Assembly: GCF_000813725.1 (NCBI RefSeq)
Contig: NZ_JWLD01000023.1
Coordinates: 11,530-75,529 of the forward strand
Direction of reading: 5' to 3'
Source: Leisingera sp. ANG-Vp
GTDB taxonomy: Bacteria; Pseudomonadota; Alphaproteobacteria; Rhodobacterales; Rhodobacteraceae
DNA: 64,000 nucleotides
In this document: positions 25,079 to 32,308 of the stretch, piece by piece
How the letters are laid out: every line of letters starts with the position of its first letter
Position numbering within the stretch: position 1 is the first letter of the stretch
The notes under the pieces: generated by a model
Database searches by the model: none
Seen by the model: the letters and a program-made list of their open reading frames with translations, nothing else
What the model was told of the DNA's origin: nothing
Program-made: the position numbers and the translations under genes

Positions 25079-26815
25079 ATGAGCACGGAAGCCAAACGCA
25101 TGATCCGCGGAGGCGCGCTGCTGGCGCGCGCCTTCAAGGAAAAAGGGATCGACCACGCCTTTACCCTGGCCGGGGGCTTCTGCAATCCGGCGCTGGAAGG
25201 CTTCATGGAATGCCAGATGCCGGTGATCAACTGCCCGCATGAACAGATTGCGGGCCATCTGGCCGACGGCCACGCCCGCATCACCCGCAAGCCCACGCTC
25301 TGCCTGGTCGGCCCCGAAGGCTTTGCCAATGCGGTTCCGGCGATGCTGGAAGCCTGGGGCGAGCGATCGCCGGTGATCTTCGTGACCGGCTCCTCGACCC
25401 TCAAGCGCCAGGGTTCAGGCGGCTTCAAGGAAATCGACGATGTGGCCATCGCTGCGCCGCTGACCAAATACTCCGAACAGATCGTTGACGGCAGCCGCAT
25501 CAGCGAGTTTGTGGACCGCGCCTGGAAGGCCGCCACCACAGGCTACCCCGGCCCGGTGCATCTGGCGCTGCCGGTGGACATCATGTTTTCCTCCTTCCCG
25601 GAGGACGCAGGCCAGCAGGAGCGCCCCTTTGACCGCACCGCGCAGCCTCTGCCGCGCGCATGGCCTGACCCGGACGCGCTGGCGCCGTTGCTGGAAGCCA
25701 TCAAGAACGCCGAACGCCCGGTGGTGATCGCAGGCCACGGTGTGTGGTGGTCCAAGACCGAAGACAAACTGGCCGCGGCCTGCAACAAGCTGCGTGTGCC
25801 GGTCTATAACGTGCCCTACCACACCAAGAACCTGGGCGAAGAAAGCGAATGCTACATCGGCCTGGCGGACTTCCACCAGTTCCACCCCTCCAAACCGGCG
25901 ATCCATGAAGCAGACGTCGTGGTCATGGTCGGCTGCCGCCTGGACAACCAGATGAACTTCGGCAATCCGCCCTTCATTCTCGAAGGCACCAAGCTGATCT
26001 GCGTGAACGGCAGCCACGAGGAGCTGGAATACAATCACGGTGCCGATATGCCGCTGCTCTCGGACCCGGGCGCATTCCTGGACGCCATGGGTGCGCTGGA
26101 AAACAGCTGGGACGGCTGGTTCAACCTGCAGGTCCGGCGCCGCACCGAATGGGTGCAGGAATGGAGCGCGCATCTGGAAGACGAAGACGCCAAGCATCAG
26201 GCCGGAGACTGCAAGATGCACCCACTGCAGCTGGGCGTCGACGTTCAGGCCGAGATGAAAGACGGCGACTGGCTGGTCTTTGACGGCGGCAACACCCACT
26301 TCTGGAACGAGATTGCCACCAACATCGCCGCCAAGCGCGGGCTGAAACTGGGCGGCATCATGCATCCGGGCAACTACAGTCTGCTGGGTGTCGGCGTCTC
26401 CTTCGGCCTGTCGGCCAAGAACGTGCATCCCGACAAGACCGTGGTTGTGGTCTCCGGCGACGGCGCATTCCTGTCGGGCGGCCTCTCGGTCGAGGCCTGC
26501 TTCCAGGAAAACCTGCCGATTGTCGTTGTGATCGACAACAACGGCGGCCTGGACTGCATCAGCCAGCAGCAGGAAAAACTGTTCAGCAACGGCCAGCACT
26601 ATGCCACCGACTTCCGCGACATCCCCTTCCACACCCTGTTTGAGGGCATGGGCGGCCACGGCGAAGTGGTAACAAAGCGAGCAGACCTGTCCGGTGCGAT
26701 CCAGCGCGCGATTGCCAGCGGCAAGACTGCCTGCGTCAACGTCAAATGCCGCGGCGTGATCAGCCCGATCGTGGCAGCGACCGCCGACAAGCGCGACAAG
26801 GCGTCGATCGAATAA
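25079..26815 (+). CDS. Thiamine diphosphate-dependent enzyme, acetolactate synthase-like
   Basis: 578 residues with the three-domain acetolactate synthase / benzoylformate decarboxylase fold. The cofactor-activating glutamate is E55 in CPHEQIAGHLADGHAR. The ThDP-binding motif GDG...NN begins near residue 460: VVVVSGDGAFLSGG and, 25 residues on, IVVVIDNNGG. The middle domain has HGVWWSKTEDKL. This family includes carboligases, decarboxylases and 2-hydroxyacyl-CoA lyases; the annotation acetolactate synthase is unlikely because no small regulatory subunit follows. The stop overlaps the start of a transthyretin-like gene by one base. A thiolase and hydroxyacyl-CoA dehydrogenase lie downstream, favouring a role in a CoA-ester or 2-oxoacid pathway. 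Confidence 0.82.
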   Translation: MSTEAKRMIRGGALLARAFKEKGIDHAFTLAGGFCNPALEGFMECQMPVINCPHEQIAGHLADGHARITRKPTLCLVGPEGFANAVPAMLEAWGERSPVIFVTGSSTLKRQGSGGFKEIDDVAIAAPLTKYSEQIVDGSRISEFVDRAWKAATTGYPGPVHLALPVDIMFSSFPEDAGQQERPFDRTAQPLPRAWPDPDALAPLLEAIKNAERPVVIAGHGVWWSKTEDKLAAACNKLRVPVYNVPYHTKNLGEESECYIGLADFHQFHPSKPAIHEADVVVMVGCRLDNQMNFGNPPFILEGTKLICVNGSHEELEYNHGADMPLLSDPGAFLDAMGALENSWDGWFNLQVRRRTEWVQEWSAHLEDEDAKHQAGDCKMHPLQLGVDVQAEMKDGDWLVFDGGNTHFWNEIATNIAAKRGLKLGGIMHPGNYSLLGVGVSFGLSAKNVHPDKTVVVVSGDGAFLSGGLSVEACFQENLPIVVVIDNNGGLDCISQQQEKLFSNGQHYATDFRDIPFHTLFEGMGGHGEVVTKRADLSGAIQRAIASGKTACVNVKCRGVISPIVAATADKRDKASIE

Positions 26816-27171
26816 TGGCGACGGTTTCCTCGCATACTTTGAACGGCGTTGATGGCACCCACGCGGGCGGCATCAACGTCTCCCTCTACCAGCTGTCCGG
26901 CAGCGGCATCCGCAGTGTCATCTTTGACACCGAAACCGATTCCGGCGGCCGCCTGCGGGAGGACATCGACCCCAGCAGGATCGATACTCAGGCGACCTAT
27001 GAGCTGGTTTTTGAAACCGGCCCCTATTGGGTGGCAAAGAACGGGGCGCCGCTGGCGGGGCGCCACATCCGGCAGATTGTTCTGAGGTTTGAGATGCCGA
27101 AGCCCGAAGGGCTTTACCACATGCCGGTGATCCTCGGGCCGAACACCTACTCGACCTGGGCTTCCAGCTAA
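26815..27171 (+). CDS. Transthyretin/hydroxyisourate hydrolase-like protein with altered C-terminus
   Basis: 118 residues. The family start is present: VSSHTLNGVDGTHAGG, with the conserved histidine at residue 7, followed by DSGGRLRED and a final YHMPVILGPNTYSTWASS. 5-Hydroxyisourate hydrolases end in YRGS, which forms part of the active site; here that tetrapeptide is WASS. The protein therefore probably keeps the transthyretin fold but not urate-pathway activity, and no other purine genes are nearby. It is translationally coupled to the ThDP enzyme (TAATG), so it most likely acts with it. The ATG at 26815 is preferred over an in-frame upstream start that would lie inside the ThDP gene. Confidence 0.82.
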   Translation: MATVSSHTLNGVDGTHAGGINVSLYQLSGSGIRSVIFDTETDSGGRLREDIDPSRIDTQATYELVFETGPYWVAKNGAPLAGRHIRQIVLRFEMPKPEGLYHMPVILGPNTYSTWASS

Positions 27172-27273
27172 CATTCACTGCGACGCCTGCAGCTTGCCTG
27201 CCGGCGCTGCTTTCTCAGGAGCCGCACCGCCTTGCACGCAGCCTTGGCCTCTGCGGTTTTGCAGGAAAACAAC

Positions 27274-28473
27274 ATGACACAGAAACCTTCCCCCATGAAC
27301 ATCGCTATCCTGTCGGGTGTGCGCACCGCTATCGGCGGCTTTGGAGGCGCGTTGTCGGGCATCGCGCCCTGCGAGCTGGCCACCAAGGTTGCGGCTGAAG
27401 CGATCTCACGCGCAAACATTGCACCTGAACAGGTTGAAACCAGCGTGTTCGGCAATGTGATCCATACCGAGCCGCGCGACATGTACATCAGCCGCGTTGC
27501 CGCAATCGGCGCAGGCGTGCCCGAGACCGCGCCGGCCCTGACCTTGAACCGCCTCTGCGGCAGCGGCCTGCAGGCGGTGGTGACTGCGGCCGAGCAAATC
27601 GCCCTGGGCAACGCAAGCATCGCGCTGGCAGGCGGGGCCGAGAGCATGAGCCGCGCAGGCCATATGATGAGCGCCTCCCGGTTCGGTGCGAAAATGGGCG
27701 ATGTCACCGCCGTCGACATGATGACCGGGGCACTGACCGATCCATTCGGCAACGGCCATATGGGTATCACAGCGGAAAACATCGCCGAGCGCCTGGAGAT
27801 CAGCCGCGAAACCCAGGACGAACTGGCCGTCGAAAGCCACCACCGCGCATCCACTGCGATTGAGGCAGGCTACTTCAAAGAGCAGATCCTGCCGGTTGAG
27901 CTGAAGTCGCGCAAAGGCGTGATCCTGTTTGACACCGACGAGCACGTGCGCTGGGACGTGAAACCCGAAGACATGTCCAAACTGCGCCCGGCCTTCAAAA
28001 AGGACGGCGGCGTGACTGCGGGCAATGCCTCGGGTATCAATGACGGCGCCGCTGCACTGGTTCTGGCAATGGCAGATGCCACCGATGCAGCGCCGCTGGC
28101 GGTGATCCGTGCAGCCTCCGTGGGCGGTGTCGCGCCTGAGGTCATGGGGCTTGGCCCGATCCCGGCCACAAACAAGGCGCTGGAAATCGCAGGCCTCACC
28201 ATTGCGGACCTCTCGGTCATTGAAAGCAACGAAGCCTTCGCCGCGCAGGCCTGCGGCGTTGCCCAGGAGCTGGGCTTTCCGGCAGAGATCACCAACCCCA
28301 ACGGCGGCGCAATTGCGCTTGGCCACCCGGTTGGCGCTTCCGGTGCCGTCATCCTGATCAAGCTGATCTATGAGCTGCGCCGCACCGGCGGCCGCTATGG
28401 CCTGGCCACCATGTGCATTGGCGGCGGCCAGGGCATTGCCGTGATTGTTGAAAACCCCGAGGCGGCAAAATGA
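27274..28473 (+). CDS. Acetyl-CoA C-acetyltransferase / thiolase
   Basis: 399-residue degradative-type thiolase. The nucleophile cysteine is C95 in LNRLCGSGLQAVV; the other catalytic blocks are NEAFAAQACGVAQELG, NPNGGAIALGHPVGASGA with its histidine, and CIGGGQGIAV with the C-terminal cysteine near residue 385. It cleaves 3-oxoacyl-CoA or condenses acetyl-CoA. ATG 27274 preceded by AGGA is used; an upstream start would add 14 residues without family support. The stop overlaps the start of the 3-hydroxyacyl-CoA dehydrogenase gene (ATGA), so both work in sequence. Confidence 0.93.
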   Translation: MTQKPSPMNIAILSGVRTAIGGFGGALSGIAPCELATKVAAEAISRANIAPEQVETSVFGNVIHTEPRDMYISRVAAIGAGVPETAPALTLNRLCGSGLQAVVTAAEQIALGNASIALAGGAESMSRAGHMMSASRFGAKMGDVTAVDMMTGALTDPFGNGHMGITAENIAERLEISRETQDELAVESHHRASTAIEAGYFKEQILPVELKSRKGVILFDTDEHVRWDVKPEDMSKLRPAFKKDGGVTAGNASGINDGAAALVLAMADATDAAPLAVIRAASVGGVAPEVMGLGPIPATNKALEIAGLTIADLSVIESNEAFAAQACGVAQELGFPAEITNPNGGAIALGHPVGASGAVILIKLIYELRRTGGRYGLATMCIGGGQGIAVIVENPEAAK

Positions 28474-29561
28474 CCATGAAGACAATCGGAGTACTGGGCG
28501 CAGGCACCATGGGCAGCGGCATTGCGCTGTCGGCGGTGATGGGCGGCTATCAGGCGGTTCTGTCGGACAATTCCGGCGCCGCCCTGGACCGGGCGCAGAC
28601 CAAACTGGCCAAATACCTGGCCCGGCAGGTCGAAAAGGAACGGATCACCCAAGCCGAGGCCGAGGCCGCCTCTGCCCGCCTGGCCACCGTCAAAACGATG
28701 GACGGGCTGGCCGAGGCCGATCTGGTGATTGAGGCGGTGTTCGAAGATCTCGCCGTCAAACGCGGCGCCTTTACCCAGCTGGAGGCCATTGTCCGGAACG
28801 ATACGGTGCTGGCCACCAACACCAGCGCATTGAAAGTCGGCGACATCGCCGAGGCCCTGACGCACAAGGGCCGGTTCTGCGGCATGCATTATTTCAGCCC
28901 TGCCGAGATCAATCCGGTGGTCGAATTGATCCGCGGCGCGGAAACCTCAGACGCTGCGATCGACGCCGTGCTGCCGTTCCTGGCTCAGACCCGCAAGATC
29001 GCGATCCGCTGCAAAGACCAAAGCGGCTTTGCCCTGAACCGCTTCTTCTGCCCCTACACCAACGAGGCGGTGCGCTGCCTGGAAGAGGGCATGGGCAGCA
29101 CTGCCCAGATCGACGCGGTGGTGAAATCGGCGCTTGGCGTGGCCATCGGCCCCTTTGCGGTGATGAATATCGTCAAGCCCTTCATCAATCTCAGCGCAGT
29201 GCAGACCCTATCGCACCTGGGGGCCTTCTATGCCCCGGCTGTTCTGTTTCAGCAGGTTGGCACCGCCAAGCAGGACTGGGAGATCGACGCTGAATTCACC
29301 CCGCTGGCTCCGGCGCAGGCGGCAGCAGTGTCCGGCCGTATCCGCGGTGCAATCTTTTATGCGGTGCTGGACGAGATCTCCGAGGGCGTAGCCTCGCCTG
29401 AGGACATCGACGCAGGCGCGCAAAAGGCTTTTACCTTTGCCAAAGGCCCGGCGGCAATGATGCGCGAGCTGGGTTTTGAGGAGACCACGCGCCTGCTGAA
29501 GGGCGTGAGCCCCAATGGCACGGCGCGGCTTCAGGACGCTCTGGGCGCTCTCCTGGGATAG
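28470..29561 (+). CDS. 3-Hydroxyacyl-CoA dehydrogenase family protein
   Basis: 363 residues. The N-terminal NAD-binding fold opens with IGVLGAGTMGSGIALSA, followed by EADLVIEAVFEDLAVK and TNTSALKVGDIAEALTH. The catalytic His-Glu pair is expected at MHYFSPAEINPVVELI (HYFSP motif, where many members have HFFNP). It is about 80 residues longer than simple 3-hydroxybutyryl-CoA dehydrogenases, with an extended C-terminal dimer domain. It would oxidise 3-hydroxyacyl-CoA with NAD, feeding the overlapping thiolase. A strong terminator follows 28 bases after the stop. Confidence 0.9.
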   Translation: MTMKTIGVLGAGTMGSGIALSAVMGGYQAVLSDNSGAALDRAQTKLAKYLARQVEKERITQAEAEAASARLATVKTMDGLAEADLVIEAVFEDLAVKRGAFTQLEAIVRNDTVLATNTSALKVGDIAEALTHKGRFCGMHYFSPAEINPVVELIRGAETSDAAIDAVLPFLAQTRKIAIRCKDQSGFALNRFFCPYTNEAVRCLEEGMGSTAQIDAVVKSALGVAIGPFAVMNIVKPFINLSAVQTLSHLGAFYAPAVLFQQVGTAKQDWEIDAEFTPLAPAQAAAVSGRIRGAIFYAVLDEISEGVASPEDIDAGAQKAFTFAKGPAAMMRELGFEETTRLLKGVSPNGTARLQDALGALLG

Positions 29562-29589
29562 AGCCACCGCCCCCCTCTCCCCCGACTTT

Positions 29590-29616
29590 CAGGCGCCTTC
29601 GGGCGCCTGTTTTTTT
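29590..29616 (+). terminator. Rho-independent terminator after the thiolase/HAD operon
   Basis: Eight-pair stem CAGGCGCC / GGCGCCTG closed by a TTCG tetraloop and followed by seven T residues. It ends the plus-strand operon; on the other strand it has no T-run. Confidence 0.9.
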
Positions 29617-29739
29617 GCCGGCGGTGACTGGCCAACACATGACGGCCGCCCCAGCAAAGCACAAAGGATGACAGCGCGCCGGGCAGACCACGGCGCGCCG
29701 TCTAGATGTTCTGCTGCAAGAAGAGCCGCATGCTATGGT

Positions 29740-30852
29740 TTATTCAATCGGCAGCTTGGCAATCCTGCCCGGGCGCTCAAGCTCATCCGGTGTCAGCACT
29801 GTCAGCTCCTGGCCGATATCCCAGAAACCGCGGTCGATCAGCGACAGACCAACATTTGCCTCTAAACGCGGCGACCACACGCCCGAGGTGATCTGCCCCA
29901 CCTGGCGGTCCCCCACCATCACCGGCCAGGGTTTGGAGCAGGTCGGCACCCTGCCGCCGCCAAAGACGATACCGCGGATTTCGCGGGAGACACCTTCCTC
30001 CGCGATCCGCTGCAAAGCCGCCAGGCCGATGCAATCCACTGAGCCGTCCAGCTTGATGAACTTGGCCATGTCGTATTCCAGCGGGTTGTTCTCGCGGGTC
30101 ATCTCGTTGCCGTAAGAGAACAAACCGCCTTCGATACGTTCAATCAGGTTGGGGCAGCCGGGTGTAATACTGAAGGCCTGGCCTGCTTCCCAAAGCGTGT
30201 CCCATAGGTCGTGGCCCAGCGAGCTGTCGTCCAGGTAGATCTCAAATCCGCCCTGGCGGGAATACCCCGAACGCGCAATCACCTGGCTGGTGCCGCGGAA
30301 ATCAAAGCGCTTGTATTTAAAGAAGCCGATGCTGCGGATCTCCTCGCCAAAGACTGAAGCCATCAGGTCTTCGGCCTTGGGCCCCTGCACCGCCAGCGGC
30401 GACACGTCGGGCTCGTCAATCTGCACGTCAAAGCCTTTGGCCTCGGCCAGGCCAAGCGCATAGAGCAGCACGTCGCTGTCGGCGATGGACAGCCAGAAGC
30501 GGTCATCTGCGATCTTCAGCATGACGGGGTCATTGATCAGCCCGCCATCGCGGTCGACGATCGGGATGTAGTAGCAATCGCCGATCTTGGCGGTTGAAAT
30601 CCTGCGCGGGGTCATCCACTGCACCAAACGCTCGGCATCCGGGCCGGCAATCTGCACCTGGCGCTGGCAGGAGACGTCCCAGAGCTGCACATGTTCCCGC
30701 AGATGCCAGTAATCTTCTTCGATAGAAGGCTGAAACGCCTTGGGCAGCAGCATGTGATTGACAACCGAGAACCCGCGCACGCCGGCCTGTTCGACACGGT
30801 CGGTGTAAGGGGTGCGGCGGATGCGCCGGGACATGTTCAAACCATCAGCCAT
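29740..30852 (-). CDS. DmdA-like aminomethyltransferase (DMSP demethylase family)
   Basis: 370-residue GcvT-fold protein closest, from memory of family features, to the dimethylsulfoniopropionate demethylase DmdA: the N-terminus SRRIRRTPYTDRVEQAGVRG and VVNHMLLPKAF, then EPDVSPLAVQGPKAEDLMA, ARSGYSRQGGFEIYL and GLFSYGNEMTRENNP are DmdA hallmarks. DmdA moves a methyl group from DMSP to tetrahydrofolate. It is either DmdA itself or a close paralogue acting on another methylated compound; the dmdB, dmdC and dmdD genes are not adjacent. It is the last gene of a minus-strand cluster with an FMN dehydrogenase and a peptide-type ABC transporter, which suggests import and demethylation of a zwitterionic substrate. 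RBS GAGGAAA precedes the ATG. Confidence 0.75.
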   Translation of the reverse strand: MADGLNMSRRIRRTPYTDRVEQAGVRGFSVVNHMLLPKAFQPSIEEDYWHLREHVQLWDVSCQRQVQIAGPDAERLVQWMTPRRISTAKIGDCYYIPIVDRDGGLINDPVMLKIADDRFWLSIADSDVLLYALGLAEAKGFDVQIDEPDVSPLAVQGPKAEDLMASVFGEEIRSIGFFKYKRFDFRGTSQVIARSGYSRQGGFEIYLDDSSLGHDLWDTLWEAGQAFSITPGCPNLIERIEGGLFSYGNEMTRENNPLEYDMAKFIKLDGSVDCIGLAALQRIAEEGVSREIRGIVFGGGRVPTCSKPWPVMVGDRQVGQITSGVWSPRLEANVGLSLIDRGFWDIGQELTVLTPDELERPGRIAKLPIE

Positions 30853-31001
30853 TTTGGGTTTCCTCGTACTTAGCTGAACCCCCGGCCGCAGCAGGCCGGG
30901 AGAGGAGTTTCAATTCTGTGGTGAACGGACAAAGGCCTGGATGGGGAACCGGCGCGTCCGGATTTGCGGTTCGGGAAAGGGGCATCATTGCGGCACCTGC
31001 C

Positions 31002-32210
31002 TCAGCAGTCATTGGCAGCCGCGGCTGCCAATGCGGGAATGGGATCGGGCCAGGCATCGGTATGGCGGTGCGCAAGCATTGCGGCGGATACCTTGCCAAT
31101 ATCGTTCTGCCCGGTTTGGGCCAGCACTATGCTCGTTTCCTCAGTCAGCAACCGGACCAGAGCGTTGACGCCCCGGGCGCCTTCGGCACCGGCGGCATGC
31201 AGGAAAGGGCGGCCCAGCATGACGAAATCCGCACCCAGCGCCAGCGCCTTGATGATGTCTTCGCCGTTGCGCACTCCGCTGTCGAAGATCAGCGGATAAT
31301 CCGCGCCGACCGCGCTGCGGATGCGGGGCAGGATGTCGATGGCGGCAGGCGCGCTGTCCAGCTGGCGGCCGCCATGGTTGGACACATAGATCGCATCGGC
31401 ACCCGCCTGTTTGATCCGCTGGGCATCGGCGGCAGAGGTTACGCCCTTGATGATCAGCTTGCCCTTCCAGATCCCGCGCAGCCGGTCGAGGAAACCCCAG
31501 TCGGCCCCCGCCCGGCTGGCCCCGCGGTCGAAGCGGGAGCCGCCGCCTGCGGTTTTGAAGTTCTTCGGCTCCGGCGCGCCTGCCTGCAGCGAAGCCCATG
31601 CCCAGCGGGGGTGGGTGGCAAAATCCCAGAACTGCCGGGGACCTATGCGGAAAGGCATCTGAAAGCCGTTGCGCAGATCGCGCACCCGGCGCGAGACCTG
31701 CGGCACATCCACCGTCAGCAGAAGGTTCTGGTATCCGGCCTTGCGGGCACGCTCGACCATTTCCAGCGCCTGCTCAACCGGGCCGCCGACGTAAAGCTGG
31801 AACCAGGCGTTGTCCCCGGCCCACTCCCGCATCTCCTCGATAGAGCTGGAGGCGGCGGTAGACAGGCAAACCGGAATATTGAAACCGCGCGCGGCGCGGG
31901 CAAAAGCCAGATCGGCGTTGGGCCAGGCCAGGTTGCACATGCCCATCGGCGCAATGCCGAACGGACGGTCAAAGGCTTGCTCCAGAAAGCTGGTTGAGAG
32001 ATTGCGCTCGGCAACATCCGCCATCACCCGCGGCTGCAGCGTGATCTCGTCAAACCGCGCGCAGTTGCGCGCACAGGCCACCTCGCGGCCCGCCGCACCT
32101 TCAATGAAATCATGCACCAGCTTGGGCTGGCGGCGCTTGGCCAGCCTCATTGCATCCTCGGTCGAGAAGATGCGGCTGCCTTTGCTGGATAGATCGTCTG
32201 CCGGACTCAT
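31002..32210 (-). CDS. FMN-dependent alpha-hydroxyacid dehydrogenase (LldD/glycolate oxidase family)
   Basis: 402 residues of the (S)-2-hydroxyacid oxidase TIM-barrel family. Visible landmarks: RPFGIAPMGMCNLA (FMN site), DNAWFQLYV, LLLTVDVPQVSRR, KLIIKGVTSAADA with the FMN lysine, the catalytic histidine in VSNHGGRQLDSAPA, and FDSGVRNGEDIIKAL. The active-site tyrosine that lies in YIDGGA in lactate dehydrogenases is phenylalanine here (F35 in VHDFIEGAAG), so substrate preference may differ. It lies between the ABC ATPase gene (98 bases upstream) and the dmdA-like gene. A clear paralogue occurs at 51765-52871 in the sulfonate operon. Confidence 0.88.
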   Translation of the reverse strand: MSPADDLSSKGSRIFSTEDAMRLAKRRQPKLVHDFIEGAAGREVACARNCARFDEITLQPRVMADVAERNLSTSFLEQAFDRPFGIAPMGMCNLAWPNADLAFARAARGFNIPVCLSTAASSSIEEMREWAGDNAWFQLYVGGPVEQALEMVERARKAGYQNLLLTVDVPQVSRRVRDLRNGFQMPFRIGPRQFWDFATHPRWAWASLQAGAPEPKNFKTAGGGSRFDRGASRAGADWGFLDRLRGIWKGKLIIKGVTSAADAQRIKQAGADAIYVSNHGGRQLDSAPAAIDILPRIRSAVGADYPLIFDSGVRNGEDIIKALALGADFVMLGRPFLHAAGAEGARGVNALVRLLTEETSIVLAQTGQNDIGKVSAAMLAHRHTDAWPDPIPALAAAAANDC

Positions 32211-32308
32211 GCGGAGCCTCCGGGGATTGGGCGCACCTCTCCCGTCCGGAGCAGGGAGGCACTCCGGTCAGGTTCGGCTGTTGGCGTTTTCAGGGCGCAG
32301 GCCGCGGC

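Noticed and set aside
25415-26659. 414-codon minus-strand frame opposite the ThDP enzyme
   Set aside because: Antisense shadow of a gene with clear E55 and GDG motifs.
26815-27171. Urate-pathway hydroxyisourate hydrolase
   Set aside because: C-terminal YRGS is absent and no purine genes are near.
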